This document shows positions 52,789 through 62,050 of a DNA stretch of 64,000 bases, piece after piece. Source of the stretch: JAFAGX01 sp035622175 (GTDB lineage Bacteria; Acidobacteriota; Terriglobia; Terriglobales; Acidobacteriaceae); assembly GCA_035622175.1 (NCBI GenBank), contig DASPVV010000191.1:11521-75520 (forward strand), read 5' to 3'. The notes beneath the pieces are model-generated. The model was not told where the DNA came from. It searched no databases and worked only from the letters and a program-made list of their open reading frames with translations. The position numbers were made by a program, and so were the translations under genes. Positions within the stretch are counted from its first letter, which is position 1. Every line of letters begins with the position of its first letter.

Positions 52789-55331
52789 GGCTTCAGAGCG
52801 GCCCGGGTTTCCTGCGCCGTGAACGGGGAGACGCGAGGTCGGGCCAAGGGGCCCAGGATGGTGAATCCGGAAGCGCCCTCGCGGATCAGTTGGAGATTCA
52901 AGGTCTGCGCCAGGGATGCGGTGCCACGGATGCGAAATATTTCCGAAGCCGTCTCCAGTTTGCCGTCCTGAATCTCGAAGATCCCCTTGTCGAGGAGAAG
53001 TCGGGCCGCGAGGCGACGCATGGGCAAAGGGCCGCCCCCGTCGGTCAGCGCGATATGAGGGAGCTCGCCGCCCGATGCCTCGAACTCAATCGTGCCCGTG
53101 GCTGAACTGAGCAATTCCTGGGCACCGAGACCTGCCAGACTCACGCGGTAACCTGCGTTGGCTGATCCGGTGATCCAGCCGTCGTTCATAACGTCAGCGA
53201 GCTGATCGAGCACGATCTGCTTGAGATCTCCGCTCCCCTCGTACTGGGGAGGCTTCGCCATGAAGTCGGCGGTCCACTCCCCACGATGTCGGCCTCCTAA
53301 GACGTCTGCCCGAAGGTCCGAGAGTCGCAGTCTGCCCTGGTTTAACTCCGCCCTGGCGGTGATACGCCGGGCTTCCAGGCGATGAAGCTCCATTCGTTCG
53401 ACTGCCAAGTTTCCTTCCGCATTGACCGCAAGCAGAAGCGGGGCAGCCCGATCGGGCGGGGATTCGAGCACCCGGTACCATGGTTTGGTGCGCACCCGAG
53501 GGTTGAGCAACTGGTTGATGCGCTCGAGTGCGATTTCGTCGGCGCGAAGATCGAAACGGGCGCGACACCCGGCGCTCACGCTACACGGTCGCATTACGGC
53601 GAGAGATCCGCTCCATGCTGTGCCGGCAACCGAAGCCAGAAGGTTTTGTACCTGCACCTGGTCGCGCGAGAGTGCGAGATTCGCCGAAACGATGTCGAGC
53701 GGTGCGTTGAAGCCACGGACCTGAGAACGGGTGGCCGCGAGCTGTGCCTTGCCTACGACGCGAGGCACTTCTCGTCCCCACCAATCACCGCGCAGGGCGA
53801 GGTCGATTTTGGCGAGCCCCTGAGCCTTCACCTGGGGGGCCTGGAAACGGAGCATATGCGCTGCCTCGAACAACCTCTCCAGTTGTGCGTCGCCATGGAA
53901 GAGAAACTCGTAGCCTTCCCGCCCGACTCGGCCTTCTACGGTCACGGGCGTTGGCCGGCCCATCGCCACCGGAACGGGGCCGATCACCAGATGAGCCGGC
54001 TCCGGCCAAGGATTGGGGAAAGCGGCCCGCGGTCGCGTCCGCTCGAGAGCGTCGGAAGGAGAAGAAATGGCAAAAGGGACGTCACCGAGTGCGATTTCTT
54101 CGTTGCCGGACCGCAAGTTGAGCCCGGAGACCTGTCCTTTCCCCTGCCAAGAGGTGGCCCCCGAGTTCGACAAACCGCGGAACTGGCCATCGATCTGTCC
54201 GCTGGCGCGAAGGTCATCGGGGACACCGGGCTTCGAGTGGCCGGCCAAGGCAAGCAGAGACTGTGCGGGCAAGCTCGCGGCGGTTAATCGCAGATCGTAG
54301 ACGGGGGATGCCCAAGGATCAGCGATGCTGCCGTCGAGGGCAAGCACGCCCCTGCCCACCGGCGCACGGCAACGAATGTCGGACAAAGCATTGTCCACGG
54401 CGCGATAACGGGCCCGGCAGTGGGCGGCCAAACGCAATGCATTGCCGCCAAAAACATCGTAACCACGAAAATCTTCCGCCGAGGCAGAGATCACGAGGGT
54501 GGAATCCTGGGGAGTTCCCATCAGGCTTAAGGAAGCTGTGATCGTGCCTCTCCATCCCTTGTCACTACCGTAGAAGAGCTTCGTGGCCTGACCGAGCTGG
54601 GCACCGTCCCAGGCCACACTGAGCTCGAGAGGAGTGCCAGGCAAGCTTGCCGCCCGTTGCCACCAGGCGTTGGCGCGGACTACGCCCGTATCGGTGAGGT
54701 TGAAATCGGTCCGCAGCGGACGGGCTTCGAATCGCATTCCCCACATATTTTCCGATTCCTGCCACAGGGCAAAATCCGCTTCCGTGAGAGCGTAGGGCTT
54801 CTTTTCCGGGCCCATCTTCAAGTTAATGCGTCCATGGCTGCCCTCGATGTAAGGGAAGCCCGGACGGCGTTCCGCCCTGGACTTGGAGGTCGGAGCCACC
54901 GCCACCCGGGCGGCTCGTTCGAACAGGTTTTCAAGATTCCAGTGGGATTCCGCACTGCGCACCAGGTTGAGACTGGGCTCGGTGAGCGAGAGGCGGGCGA
55001 TCTCCAATCGTCCGCGAAGCAGGGAGGTGAGACGCAACGATGCCGTAACCTCCTGGGCACGGAGCATGGGTTCTTCGCCAAAGGCGCGATCGTCGCGCAC
55101 CACGAAATTCTCCAGCTCGAACCCGGGCTGGGGAAGCAAGCGCAGGCGGACCGAGGCAGCCTCGACCGGTCGCCCCAAAGCGAGGCTAATCGAACTGACG
55201 ATCCGGCTTTTCATCCGATTCGCGCCCGGGCGGATCAGAAACAGCAGCAGTAACAGGAGAACCGCCAGGGAGCGAGCGCCGCGCTTAGAGAAGAGATAGG
55301 TCACCGAACGATCCTGAAGGTTCGCCGCCAT
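52785..55331 (-). CDS. AsmA-family protein
   Basis: An 848-residue protein anchored by one N-terminal helix (LAVLLLLLLFLIRPGAN). The region RIVSSISLALGRPVEAASVRLRLLPQPGFELENFVVRDD is the AsmA N-domain motif; the long centre has beta-strand repeats, and the end FEASGGELPHIAL and SEIFRIRGTASLAQTLNL match the AsmA C-terminal domain. AsmA-like proteins bridge inner and outer membranes and are linked to phospholipid movement. It overlaps the signal peptidase gene upstream by about 31 bases. Confidence 0.85.
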   Translation of the reverse strand: MAANLQDRSVTYLFSKRGARSLAVLLLLLLFLIRPGANRMKSRIVSSISLALGRPVEAASVRLRLLPQPGFELENFVVRDDRAFGEEPMLRAQEVTASLRLTSLLRGRLEIARLSLTEPSLNLVRSAESHWNLENLFERAARVAVAPTSKSRAERRPGFPYIEGSHGRINLKMGPEKKPYALTEADFALWQESENMWGMRFEARPLRTDFNLTDTGVVRANAWWQRAASLPGTPLELSVAWDGAQLGQATKLFYGSDKGWRGTITASLSLMGTPQDSTLVISASAEDFRGYDVFGGNALRLAAHCRARYRAVDNALSDIRCRAPVGRGVLALDGSIADPWASPVYDLRLTAASLPAQSLLALAGHSKPGVPDDLRASGQIDGQFRGLSNSGATSWQGKGQVSGLNLRSGNEEIALGDVPFAISSPSDALERTRPRAAFPNPWPEPAHLVIGPVPVAMGRPTPVTVEGRVGREGYEFLFHGDAQLERLFEAAHMLRFQAPQVKAQGLAKIDLALRGDWWGREVPRVVGKAQLAATRSQVRGFNAPLDIVSANLALSRDQVQVQNLLASVAGTAWSGSLAVMRPCSVSAGCRARFDLRADEIALERINQLLNPRVRTKPWYRVLESPPDRAAPLLLAVNAEGNLAVERMELHRLEARRITARAELNQGRLRLSDLRADVLGGRHRGEWTADFMAKPPQYEGSGDLKQIVLDQLADVMNDGWITGSANAGYRVSLAGLGAQELLSSATGTIEFEASGGELPHIALTDGGGPLPMRRLAARLLLDKGIFEIQDGKLETASEIFRIRGTASLAQTLNLQLIREGASGFTILGPLARPRVSPFTAQETRAALKP

Positions 55332-56110
55332 CGAGTTTCATCGAAGAAATGGATCACGACGTGAGCCACAAAGCCTAGCCTTTGCCCCAAACCCTTTTGC
55401 AGATATTGATCGGGTGGGGTTTGAAAAGACCAATAAATGAACATGGGTCGCCCAATGACATTTTCCCGCGGAATGAAGCCCCAGTACCGGCTGTCATAGC
55501 TCACATCGCGATTGTCCCCCATGGCGAAATAGCGATCTGGCGGAACCACCAGATCTTCACCCTGGATGTACTGTTTCATGCTCAACTGCCATTCTGGCAC
55601 CACGTTGCTGTACTCCGTCGGGGGCACGGCAGGGAAGTTATCCCGGTAGGGATTGTAGCTGTCGCCGCGCGCCTGATGAATGACATAAGGCTCATCCAGC
55701 TTTTCCCCATTCCGATAGACCACGCCGTCCCGCAGGTGCACCCGATCTCCCGGAGCGCCGATGATTCGCTTTACCACGTACAAACCCGGCTCAGCCGGCG
55801 ACAGAAAGACCACAACGTCTTGGCGGTGAATGTCGCGATAGGGAAGCATCGGCCCCACCCAGTGGGTCGGCGGGGCGAACTGTTCTCGATTCACAAACAC
55901 ATGGTCGCCAATCAACAGAGTCTCTTCCATCGAGCTGGAGGGAATCTCGAATGCCTGCACAATGAAGGTGATGATGAACAGGCCGGTTACCAGAACCGCC
56001 GCAAGCGAAGCCAGAAACTCAACCGTGGTCTCGCGGGGTTTCTCTACCTGAGCGTTTTCTTTCTTAGCCACTGCCGTTTTCCTTCGTTCTACAGGATCCG
56101 GTTCACTCAA
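55301..56110 (-). CDS. lepB: Signal peptidase I (downstream copy)
   Basis: A 269-residue S26A protease starting at TTG 56110, overlapping the stop of the upstream copy. A membrane helix (VEFLASLAAVLVTGLFIITFIVQAF) is followed by the nucleophile in PSSSMEETLLIGDHVFV and the catalytic Lys in YVVKRIIGAPGDRVHL; FAMGDNRDVSYDSRYWGF is box E. It frees exported proteins from their leader. It is about 40-50 percent similar by eye to the neighbour. Confidence 0.92.
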   Translation of the reverse strand: MSEPDPVERRKTAVAKKENAQVEKPRETTVEFLASLAAVLVTGLFIITFIVQAFEIPSSSMEETLLIGDHVFVNREQFAPPTHWVGPMLPYRDIHRQDVVVFLSPAEPGLYVVKRIIGAPGDRVHLRDGVVYRNGEKLDEPYVIHQARGDSYNPYRDNFPAVPPTEYSNVVPEWQLSMKQYIQGEDLVVPPDRYFAMGDNRDVSYDSRYWGFIPRENVIGRPMFIYWSFQTPPDQYLQKGLGQRLGFVAHVVIHFFDETRWRRTFRIVR

Positions 56111-56850
56111 TTGACCAAATGAAACGTCCGTTCCCAGCGGGTAAGCTGGAACAAATGGGTGACCGCATAAGCGAAGTGATAAAGTTTATCACTGCGCGCG
56201 CCCGATGGCGCCCTCTCCTGGCTGCTTCGCACCGACCAATAGATGAGCAATGGGCTTCCGATGATATTCTCCTGCGGTACAAAGCCCCAGTAGCGGCTGT
56301 CGAGGCTTTCATCGCGGTTGTCGCCCAGGACGAAGTAATAGCCTTTCGGCACGATCAGTTCACCGTCTTCAACCAGGGTGTGCATTTCGCGCCACCAACT
56401 GTTGGTCACCTCCGGAGCCGCAAGGTTCAGGCGGGGAAAGTCATCGCGAAATGCATCGCGAGTCCGGGAACTGTGGCGCACGTAGGGTTCGTTGAGGCGA
56501 ACCCCACGGACGTAAACCGTCCCTTCGATCAGTCGTATGCGATCCCCCGGGACCCCGACAACCCGCTTTACGAAATGTTGGCTGGGATTGACGGGATAAT
56601 GAAACACAACCACGTCCCCCCGTTCGACAGGACGGTAGGGAAGAATGCGATCGGCAATGCCGCCTCCACCGTAACGCAGCTTATTCACCAGTAGGTAGTC
56701 ACCGATGAGCAAGGTGTTCTCCATGGACTCGGAGGGGATTTGGAAAGCTTGCACGACAAATGTGATGACGAATACCGCGATCACCAGGGTTGTGAGCAGT
56801 GATTGCACCGAGCCCACCCAACCCGACGGCGGATTGTTCACGATTGGCAT
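56107..56850 (-). CDS. lepB: Signal peptidase I (upstream copy)
   Basis: A 247-residue S26A enzyme. LVIAVFVITFVVQAF is the anchor, PSESMENTLLIGDYLLVNK has the Ser, FVKRVVGVPGDRIRL the Lys, and FVLGDNRDESLDSRYWGFV the box E. The tandem arrangement with the second copy suggests partly separate substrates. The gene follows rnc by 24 bases. Confidence 0.92.
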   Translation of the reverse strand: MPIVNNPPSGWVGSVQSLLTTLVIAVFVITFVVQAFQIPSESMENTLLIGDYLLVNKLRYGGGGIADRILPYRPVERGDVVVFHYPVNPSQHFVKRVVGVPGDRIRLIEGTVYVRGVRLNEPYVRHSSRTRDAFRDDFPRLNLAAPEVTNSWWREMHTLVEDGELIVPKGYYFVLGDNRDESLDSRYWGFVPQENIIGSPLLIYWSVRSSQERAPSGARSDKLYHFAYAVTHLFQLTRWERTFHLVN

Positions 56851-56874
56851 AACTCTGTCGCGGCTCGCCGGCGG

Positions 56875-57651
56875 TCAGCGTCTCCTGCTAGCCGCCCCGG
56901 ATGGCAGGGATACCAAATATTCGAGCAACTGTCGCGCCGCACCCTGTTCCGCATTCTTCTTGGTAAAACCCTCGGCCCGCCCCACAAACTCAAAATCCTG
57001 CCTGGCGCCCATCGCTTGCAGGCGGGCTTCGACGGTGAAGGTTTTGCGGTGCTGGGGGCCCTGCTCCTTGACCAAAACGTAGGAGGGTTGCGCACGGCCC
57101 AGGGCTTGCAGCCTCTCTTGCAAGGCCGACTTATAGTCCGTCAGCGGCAGGCTCCTGCCATCCTGCGCAATCCGCGCCAGCTCCGGAAGGATAATGTGCT
57201 CGAGCACAACCGGCCGAACCTTCTCCAGTCCGCCATCGACGTAGATTGCCCCGAGAACGGCTTCCAAAGCATCCACCAGCAAGGCGGTCTTGTTCCGGCC
57301 GCCACTCTTTTCCTCCCCCCGCCCCAGCTGCAGGTAACGTCCAAGCTCTAAACGCCGAGCCACTTCGATGAGATGCTTTTCACTGACCAAATGAGCGCGC
57401 ATTTTCGAGAGCTCGCCTTCTCGAAACTGCGGAAAGCGATGAAACAAGTCCTCGGTGGTGATCAGACCGAGCACAGCGTCACCGAGCAACTCAAGTTGTT
57501 CGTTGTCCCCGATCCGCTGCGCGAGTTCAACCGAGGAATACTCGAGCTCGCGGGCCTGCGAGCTATGGGTAAGGGCTTGCTCGAGCAACTCGGGGCGCAC
57601 GAAGCTGCATTCCAGAGCTTGCTCGAGCTCGGCGATGTTCCTCGATTTCAT
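56875..57651 (-). CDS. rnc: Ribonuclease III
   Basis: A 258-residue protein from ATG 57651. The catalytic helix is NEQLELLGDAVLGLITTEDLF with the acidic residues, and ALTHSSQARELE begins the domain; LVDALEAVLGAIYVDGG completes it. Residues 180-255 (DYKSALQERLQALGRAQPSYV) form the double-strand RNA-binding domain. It cuts rRNA precursors and structured RNAs. The pairing of rnc with lepB is common in bacteria. Confidence 0.93.
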   Translation of the reverse strand: MKSRNIAELEQALECSFVRPELLEQALTHSSQARELEYSSVELAQRIGDNEQLELLGDAVLGLITTEDLFHRFPQFREGELSKMRAHLVSEKHLIEVARRLELGRYLQLGRGEEKSGGRNKTALLVDALEAVLGAIYVDGGLEKVRPVVLEHIILPELARIAQDGRSLPLTDYKSALQERLQALGRAQPSYVLVKEQGPQHRKTFTVEARLQAMGARQDFEFVGRAEGFTKKNAEQGAARQLLEYLVSLPSGAASRRR

Positions 57652-57745
57652 CCCTTGCGTGCGCGCACCCGAGCTCTCCGAGCACAAGTCGGCAACCAAG
57701 CCGGAACTCTGAGGTCCCCGCGTTTCCTCTTCTGCAGTTTCCTGG

Positions 57746-58651
57746 CTAATGCGAGGGCGGGGTTGAGTTCTGCACCGCGCCGCCTTGCGGTTTGGGCGCT
57801 GGCGCCGGGCTGCCCCCGGTCAGCTGCAGCAACCGGTCGCGTTCTCGACGTGCCAGGGTTCCCGCCTGGGTGTTCTCCTGGGTCAGCTCCACCGCGTGGT
57901 TTGCCTCCTTGAGCGCATCAGCGTATTTGGCCTGGTTGTCTAAGGCAATCGCCAGGCGCAAAACCACCACAGGGTCGGGCTGCGCCGGGTAGGCATCGAT
58001 CGATTTGCGGAACTGGCTTTCCGCCTCTACATAATTCTTTTGGTTGAAGGCAATCGTTCCCAGGATGGAATAGGCGGAAGACCGCAAGAACCCCTTGTAG
58101 GCGTCAACTTTTTCTTGCGGTGTACCCGCCGGGATCTGAGCATCGGTGTCAATCGTCTGCAAGGCACGCTGGCTGTCTTTTTGGGCTTCCGCCAAACGTT
58201 GATCTCGGTCCAAGTCCGTGTCGCGAGTACGTTCGGCGATGACTTCTGCGGCCCCGATCAGGGCTTCCGGATCATCCGGGTCAATCCGCAAGATCTTTTG
58301 CGCCATGTCTGACATCTTCTCGGCATTGTTGGCCGCCTGCTCGGCATGCATGGCCAGCCGAAAGAGCAGTACGCGAAGCTCGCTGTCGGGAAACTTCGCT
58401 GCGAAATCGTCAGCCGCTTTTTCCATGGCGGCGGGATCGCCCTGATTCTTGACGGCGGCCAGATAGGCGTCATACTCCGCTTGCGTCTTTGCCTGGGGCG
58501 GGAGCTTGGCTGGGGGAGTTGTCGCGCTGCTTTGCGATCCCCCGGGCGCACCTGCCTGCGGCGACTTGTTCGGGGCCTGCTGCTGCGTCGCCTGAGCCAC
58601 TGCCAAACCGGCCATAGCCAAAATAACCGACATCACCGCTGCGTGCTTCAT
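57746..58651 (-). CDS. Exported TPR-type protein, 301 residues
   Basis: From ATG 58651 (GGAG upstream), the first 20 residues MKHAAVMSVILAMAGLAVAQ are a signal peptide. A short Gln/Pro-rich stretch follows. Residues 60-280 have TPR-like helix pairs: YLAAVKNQGDPAAMEKAADDFAAKFPDS, AQKILRIDPDDPEALI, NYVEAESQFRKSIDAYPAQPDP and YADALKEANHAVEL. TPR proteins serve as binding platforms. It lies 46 bases after another TPR protein. Confidence 0.8.
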   Translation of the reverse strand: MKHAAVMSVILAMAGLAVAQATQQQAPNKSPQAGAPGGSQSSATTPPAKLPPQAKTQAEYDAYLAAVKNQGDPAAMEKAADDFAAKFPDSELRVLLFRLAMHAEQAANNAEKMSDMAQKILRIDPDDPEALIGAAEVIAERTRDTDLDRDQRLAEAQKDSQRALQTIDTDAQIPAGTPQEKVDAYKGFLRSSAYSILGTIAFNQKNYVEAESQFRKSIDAYPAQPDPVVVLRLAIALDNQAKYADALKEANHAVELTQENTQAGTLARRERDRLLQLTGGSPAPAPKPQGGAVQNSTPPSH

Positions 58652-58697
58652 GCTCTCTCCTTGCTTCCGAGTCTCACCTCGACCTGCAAGATCCCGC

Positions 58698-60218
58698 TCA
58701 ATCCTTCTTGCTCTGAGGGTGGTTCGGCAGCTCAAACGGCTGCTGTAATCCGTGCTCGGCGGCAGCCTTTGCCTCGGGCAAAGAGGCGCCGGCACTGAGC
58801 GCCAAGCGGTAATGATTGAGCGCGGCGGCACGGTCATCTTGGAGATCCAAAATCCTTCCCAAATAGATGTGCGACCATGCCACCACCTTCGGTTCCTGGG
58901 CGACACCCAAGGCCTGCTCGAAATAATGACGTGCCCCCTGCATATCCCGATTCATGGTGGCCACTTGCGCGAGAATGAACAGGGCGCGACCCGCGTCCTC
59001 GGTCTTGCCATCGAGCACCTCTTGGGCAAGCTGCTTGGCACTTTCGGGGTCGCCGGCGGAGAGTCGCTGCTCGGCGGTGGCCAGCAGTTTCGGGTGGGAC
59101 GGCTGCGAGAATCGCACCAGCTCGGGATCCGCTCGCGTGGCGAATCGTACGTTGGACGCTCGCTTCTGTTCCTTGCGAAGGTCAATGCGCTCGATGATGT
59201 CGCCATAGGCATTCCGCAGGCCGGTCGGGCTTTTTTCAAATTGTACCAGCGTATCGTAAAAGTAAGCCGTCAGCACATAACCCTGCTCGATGGCTCGCTG
59301 GATTGCCGCTTGACGTTCGGCTTCGGAGGTTTTCCCCGTGCTACTGGTCCTGGCTTCGATGGCGCGAATGAAGGACTCGGTGACCAGAAGGGAAATGTCC
59401 TTCTTGAAGCTTTCATCCATGGGCGCTTTCTTGACCTGTTCGAGCAAAGGCGCAAGACCTTCGATAATGATGGCATGCTTCATCGCCAGCGGGTCGAGCA
59501 GGTAGTGCAGGTAGGTATGACGGATCTGTTCCATCTTAAGGGTTGGCGTCGTTCCTGGCGAAAGTACCACGTAGTAATCGGAGCCATAATTGCGCGCATT
59601 GGTCTGCCCGGGCGCACCCATGGGCTCAAGATAGACAGAAAAGCTATGCCCCAGATAGCCAGAGGACGGCAGCTTCAGGTAGATTTCGGTATCAAATAGC
59701 ACCTTGGAAAGCTGTTCGTGGTAAAGGGTAGTCAGGGACGAGTAGGCTTCCTCGTGGCGTGCCCAGATATTGTCGAGCCCCACCACGTCATAGAACTTCT
59801 GCAGGATGGGAACGATGCCGGCGACCTGCCGGGCGTCAGGCGGCAAATCCGTCTCGTTGACCTTCAGAGAAAAACCTGGCGGCGCCTCGAGCAACAGTGC
59901 CAGAGAGACGTACTGCGCCAGAGTCCTTGAGGGATCCGGCTGCGCGTGCTCGCGATAAAAGTTGCACAGAAGCTCGGTCTGTTCTTTGGCTTGGTCGAAA
60001 GTTTGCGTAGCTTGGGCAACTTCCGCACGGATTTCCGAGCGAAGCGGGTTGGAAGCGCTAAGCTCCGTGTCGTAACCGCAAGCGTTGATCGCAGTCACCA
60101 CGGCGAACAGTGTTTTGCTGGTGTCGAGGGAGACCTGCGGGGAATTCTGCGCCAGGCACACGAATGCTTTGAACCCGAGCAGGGCAGCGATCGACGCGCT
60201 TCGGAACCTAGATCGCAG
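58698..60218 (-). CDS. Exported protein with TPR C-terminus, 506 residues
   Basis: The frame to the stop at 58698 opens upstream of the GTG at 60161. The best start is a CTG at 60218, six bases after GGAGG, giving a signal peptide LRSRFRSASIAALLGFKAFVCLAQ. If CTG is not used, the GTG start would cut the signal. The middle (YGSDYYVVLSPG, RHTYLHYLLDP) is not a family I know; the last 130 residues contain TPR units (FILAQVATMNRDMQGARHYFEQAL, YLGRILDLQDDRAAALNHYRLAL). Its promoter lies at 60263-60292. Confidence 0.75.
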   Translation of the reverse strand: MRSRFRSASIAALLGFKAFVCLAQNSPQVSLDTSKTLFAVVTAINACGYDTELSASNPLRSEIRAEVAQATQTFDQAKEQTELLCNFYREHAQPDPSRTLAQYVSLALLLEAPPGFSLKVNETDLPPDARQVAGIVPILQKFYDVVGLDNIWARHEEAYSSLTTLYHEQLSKVLFDTEIYLKLPSSGYLGHSFSVYLEPMGAPGQTNARNYGSDYYVVLSPGTTPTLKMEQIRHTYLHYLLDPLAMKHAIIIEGLAPLLEQVKKAPMDESFKKDISLLVTESFIRAIEARTSSTGKTSEAERQAAIQRAIEQGYVLTAYFYDTLVQFEKSPTGLRNAYGDIIERIDLRKEQKRASNVRFATRADPELVRFSQPSHPKLLATAEQRLSAGDPESAKQLAQEVLDGKTEDAGRALFILAQVATMNRDMQGARHYFEQALGVAQEPKVVAWSHIYLGRILDLQDDRAAALNHYRLALSAGASLPEAKAAAEHGLQQPFELPNHPQSKKD

Positions 60219-60262
60219 GGAAAACCTCCACCTCAGGTCGGGCGACGTTAGGATTACCTGTC

Positions 60263-60292
60263 AGTGTAAAGAAGGTCGGCGCAGAGGGTCAA
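60263..60292 (-). promoter_or_regulatory. Promoter of the TPR/rnc/lepB operon
   Basis: Read on the minus strand: TTGACC, 18 bases, TACACT. Transcription would start near 60256, about 38 bases before the CTG. Confidence 0.55.
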
Positions 60293-60300
60293 CAAAGGCA

Positions 60301-60320
60301 GTTCGGAACGTATTCCGAAC
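60301..60320. promoter_or_regulatory. Perfect palindrome, possible activator or operator site
   Basis: GTTCGGAA and TTCCGAAC, four bases apart, directly upstream of the -35. A second palindrome, CGAGAATTCTCG, lies at 60360-60371. The spacing fits transcription factor sites. Confidence 0.5.
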
Positions 60321-60423
60321 CTCGGGAAGTTCGGGCCGCCTGCGGACGGCGGGCTGGTTCGAGAATTCTCGCGCAGGCGAAGAGTGAGCCGACGAGCGAG
60401 CCGCGAGGGCTGAATCCGTCCCC

Positions 60424-61089
60424 TCACCCCTTGACACTGATCTTTGAAAACGACAACACGGCTCTTCCAGAGGTGGGCCTGCCCATCAGGGTTGCGGGAC
60501 GGAAGGTGGTGAAGATGAGCATGTTTTTCACTTGCGGCGGCAGATCTTTGCCTTGCTGCGGGTTCGACAGGACGCGGTAATCTTCCACCCGGCCGGCCGC
60601 ATTGACATAGGCTTCGATGACCAGAGAATCGTCACTGATCGAGCTCACCGCTGCTCCAAAGGCTGATTGTTCCAGTCGCGGGGCGGTGTTGAAGACCAAG
60701 GGAACGTCCGGGTGGCTTGCCTGCAAGGGCAAGCTGAAAAAGCCCATCAAGAAGCCGAATATTACCACCGCGCTGGCCAATCCGGCGGTTGCCGGGACCA
60801 TGAATGCGCGAATCGCATCTTCCACTCGAATCCAATGATGGTCCAGGCGGCGATGGCCTGCTTGCGAGCTTTCCCGGGAGATCGCCAGCCGCAGCTTAAG
60901 CCCGAGGTCCTCAGGAACTTTTCGACGACCGACGCTGGCCAGCAATTGCTGGGTTTGGCGTAGTGAGACATACTCTCGGTCGCAGCGCGCGCAAGCTTTA
61001 AAATGTGCACTCAGAGCGAGCATCTCGGCGCCCGTCAACATCCCGTCCAGATAGGGAGAAAGCAGCGATTTGGCTTCGAGGCAGTTCAC
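60424..61089 (-). CDS. Anti-sigma factor, zf-HC2 type with C-terminal domain
   Basis: A 221-residue protein starting at GTG 61089, overlapping the sigma factor stop by four bases (GTGA). The N-terminus has NCLEAKSLLSPYLDGMLTGAE and ALSAHFKACARCDREY, the His-x3-Cys-x2-Cys zinc site. One membrane helix (LASAVVIFGFLMGFFSLPL) follows near residue 115. The periplasmic C-terminal region VIEAYVNAAGRVEDYRVLSNPQQGKDLPPQVKNML resembles a TonB-like C-domain. It would hold the sigma factor at the membrane. Confidence 0.85.
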   Translation of the reverse strand: MNCLEAKSLLSPYLDGMLTGAEMLALSAHFKACARCDREYVSLRQTQQLLASVGRRKVPEDLGLKLRLAISRESSQAGHRRLDHHWIRVEDAIRAFMVPATAGLASAVVIFGFLMGFFSLPLQASHPDVPLVFNTAPRLEQSAFGAAVSSISDDSLVIEAYVNAAGRVEDYRVLSNPQQGKDLPPQVKNMLIFTTFRPATLMGRPTSGRAVLSFSKISVKG

Positions 61090-61826
61090 GGCGCCACCTC
61101 GCATTCCCGCTCTTCTGCCGAAATCTGGCAGCGGGGTGTACCCTCGGTTTCGGGATCCGCCAGACCCAGTTCCGCCCCCACCTCGCGAATGTAGGTCTTC
61201 AGTCGCTGTCGCAGCGCCTGACGACCACGGGTGAGTCGGGATTTCACAGTGCCCAGAGAAACCTGCATGATCTCTGCAATTTCCTCGTAGGACATTTCTT
61301 CTAGATCGCGGAGAACGACGGTAGTGCGGTATGGCTCAGAAACCGCGCGCAATTCGGCTTCAACCCGAGCTCGTACCTCCTCCTGAGCGACATGCTGAAA
61401 GGGGGACTCGCCCTTGTCCGCCAACCAGTCCTGCGCAGCCAGACCAAAGTTTTCCCCTGTGTTGGCATGCACGGGTTCAAGAGGAGTTTCCCGCGACTTA
61501 TGCCGAAACCACCAGCGCCGCCGGTTGGAAGCTTCATGCAGAGCAATCCGATAGATCCAGGTCTTCAGGCTGGATTCGCCATGAAAGTGCTTTACTCCTC
61601 GAAACACCTTCAGAAAGACCTCCTGGGTGGTATCCGCGGCATCGGCCGGGTCGCTCACCAGCCGGTAGACGAGACTGTAGATCGGCTGTTGAAACTCGCC
61701 AATCAACCAGACATAGGCCTCCTCCGACCCTGCCTTCAACTCGGCCACGATCGCGGACTCCTGCCCGCGCATCCCCATCGTTCCCGCAAAATCGTTCAAA
61801 GCAGCGACTCCCGCCAAGACCCGCAC
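61086..61826 (-). CDS. ECF RNA polymerase sigma factor
   Basis: A 246-residue sigma factor. GTG 61826 has AGGAG seven bases upstream; ATG 61778 is the alternative. Region 2 is FQQPIYSLVYRLVSDPADAADTTQEVFLKVFRG, region 4 is YEEIAEIMQVSLGTVKSRLTRGRQALRQRL. It drives an envelope or stress regulon together with its anti-sigma partner. TATAAT abuts the ribosome site (61839-61844 on the minus strand), with no -35 seen. Confidence 0.9.
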   Translation of the reverse strand: MRVLAGVAALNDFAGTMGMRGQESAIVAELKAGSEEAYVWLIGEFQQPIYSLVYRLVSDPADAADTTQEVFLKVFRGVKHFHGESSLKTWIYRIALHEASNRRRWWFRHKSRETPLEPVHANTGENFGLAAQDWLADKGESPFQHVAQEEVRARVEAELRAVSEPYRTTVVLRDLEEMSYEEIAEIMQVSLGTVKSRLTRGRQALRQRLKTYIREVGAELGLADPETEGTPRCQISAEERECEVAP

Positions 61827-62050
61827 GGCGTAACTCCTATTATAGGTTCTTTGCTCTCAGTTCGCGTGCTCCAAGATGGGGGCCGGCCACGCACGCTTAC
61901 AGCCTTCTCTTCTATAGACTTATAGACTCCACGGGCACAACCGAAGTTCCCGCGGAAAGTTCTTGTAATTCATAGGGTTAGAGCGAGGATCATTCACAAA
62001 TAGCTGGATTTTGGGGTTGAACTTCGGCACCCCGGCTGAAAGCTCGGGAT

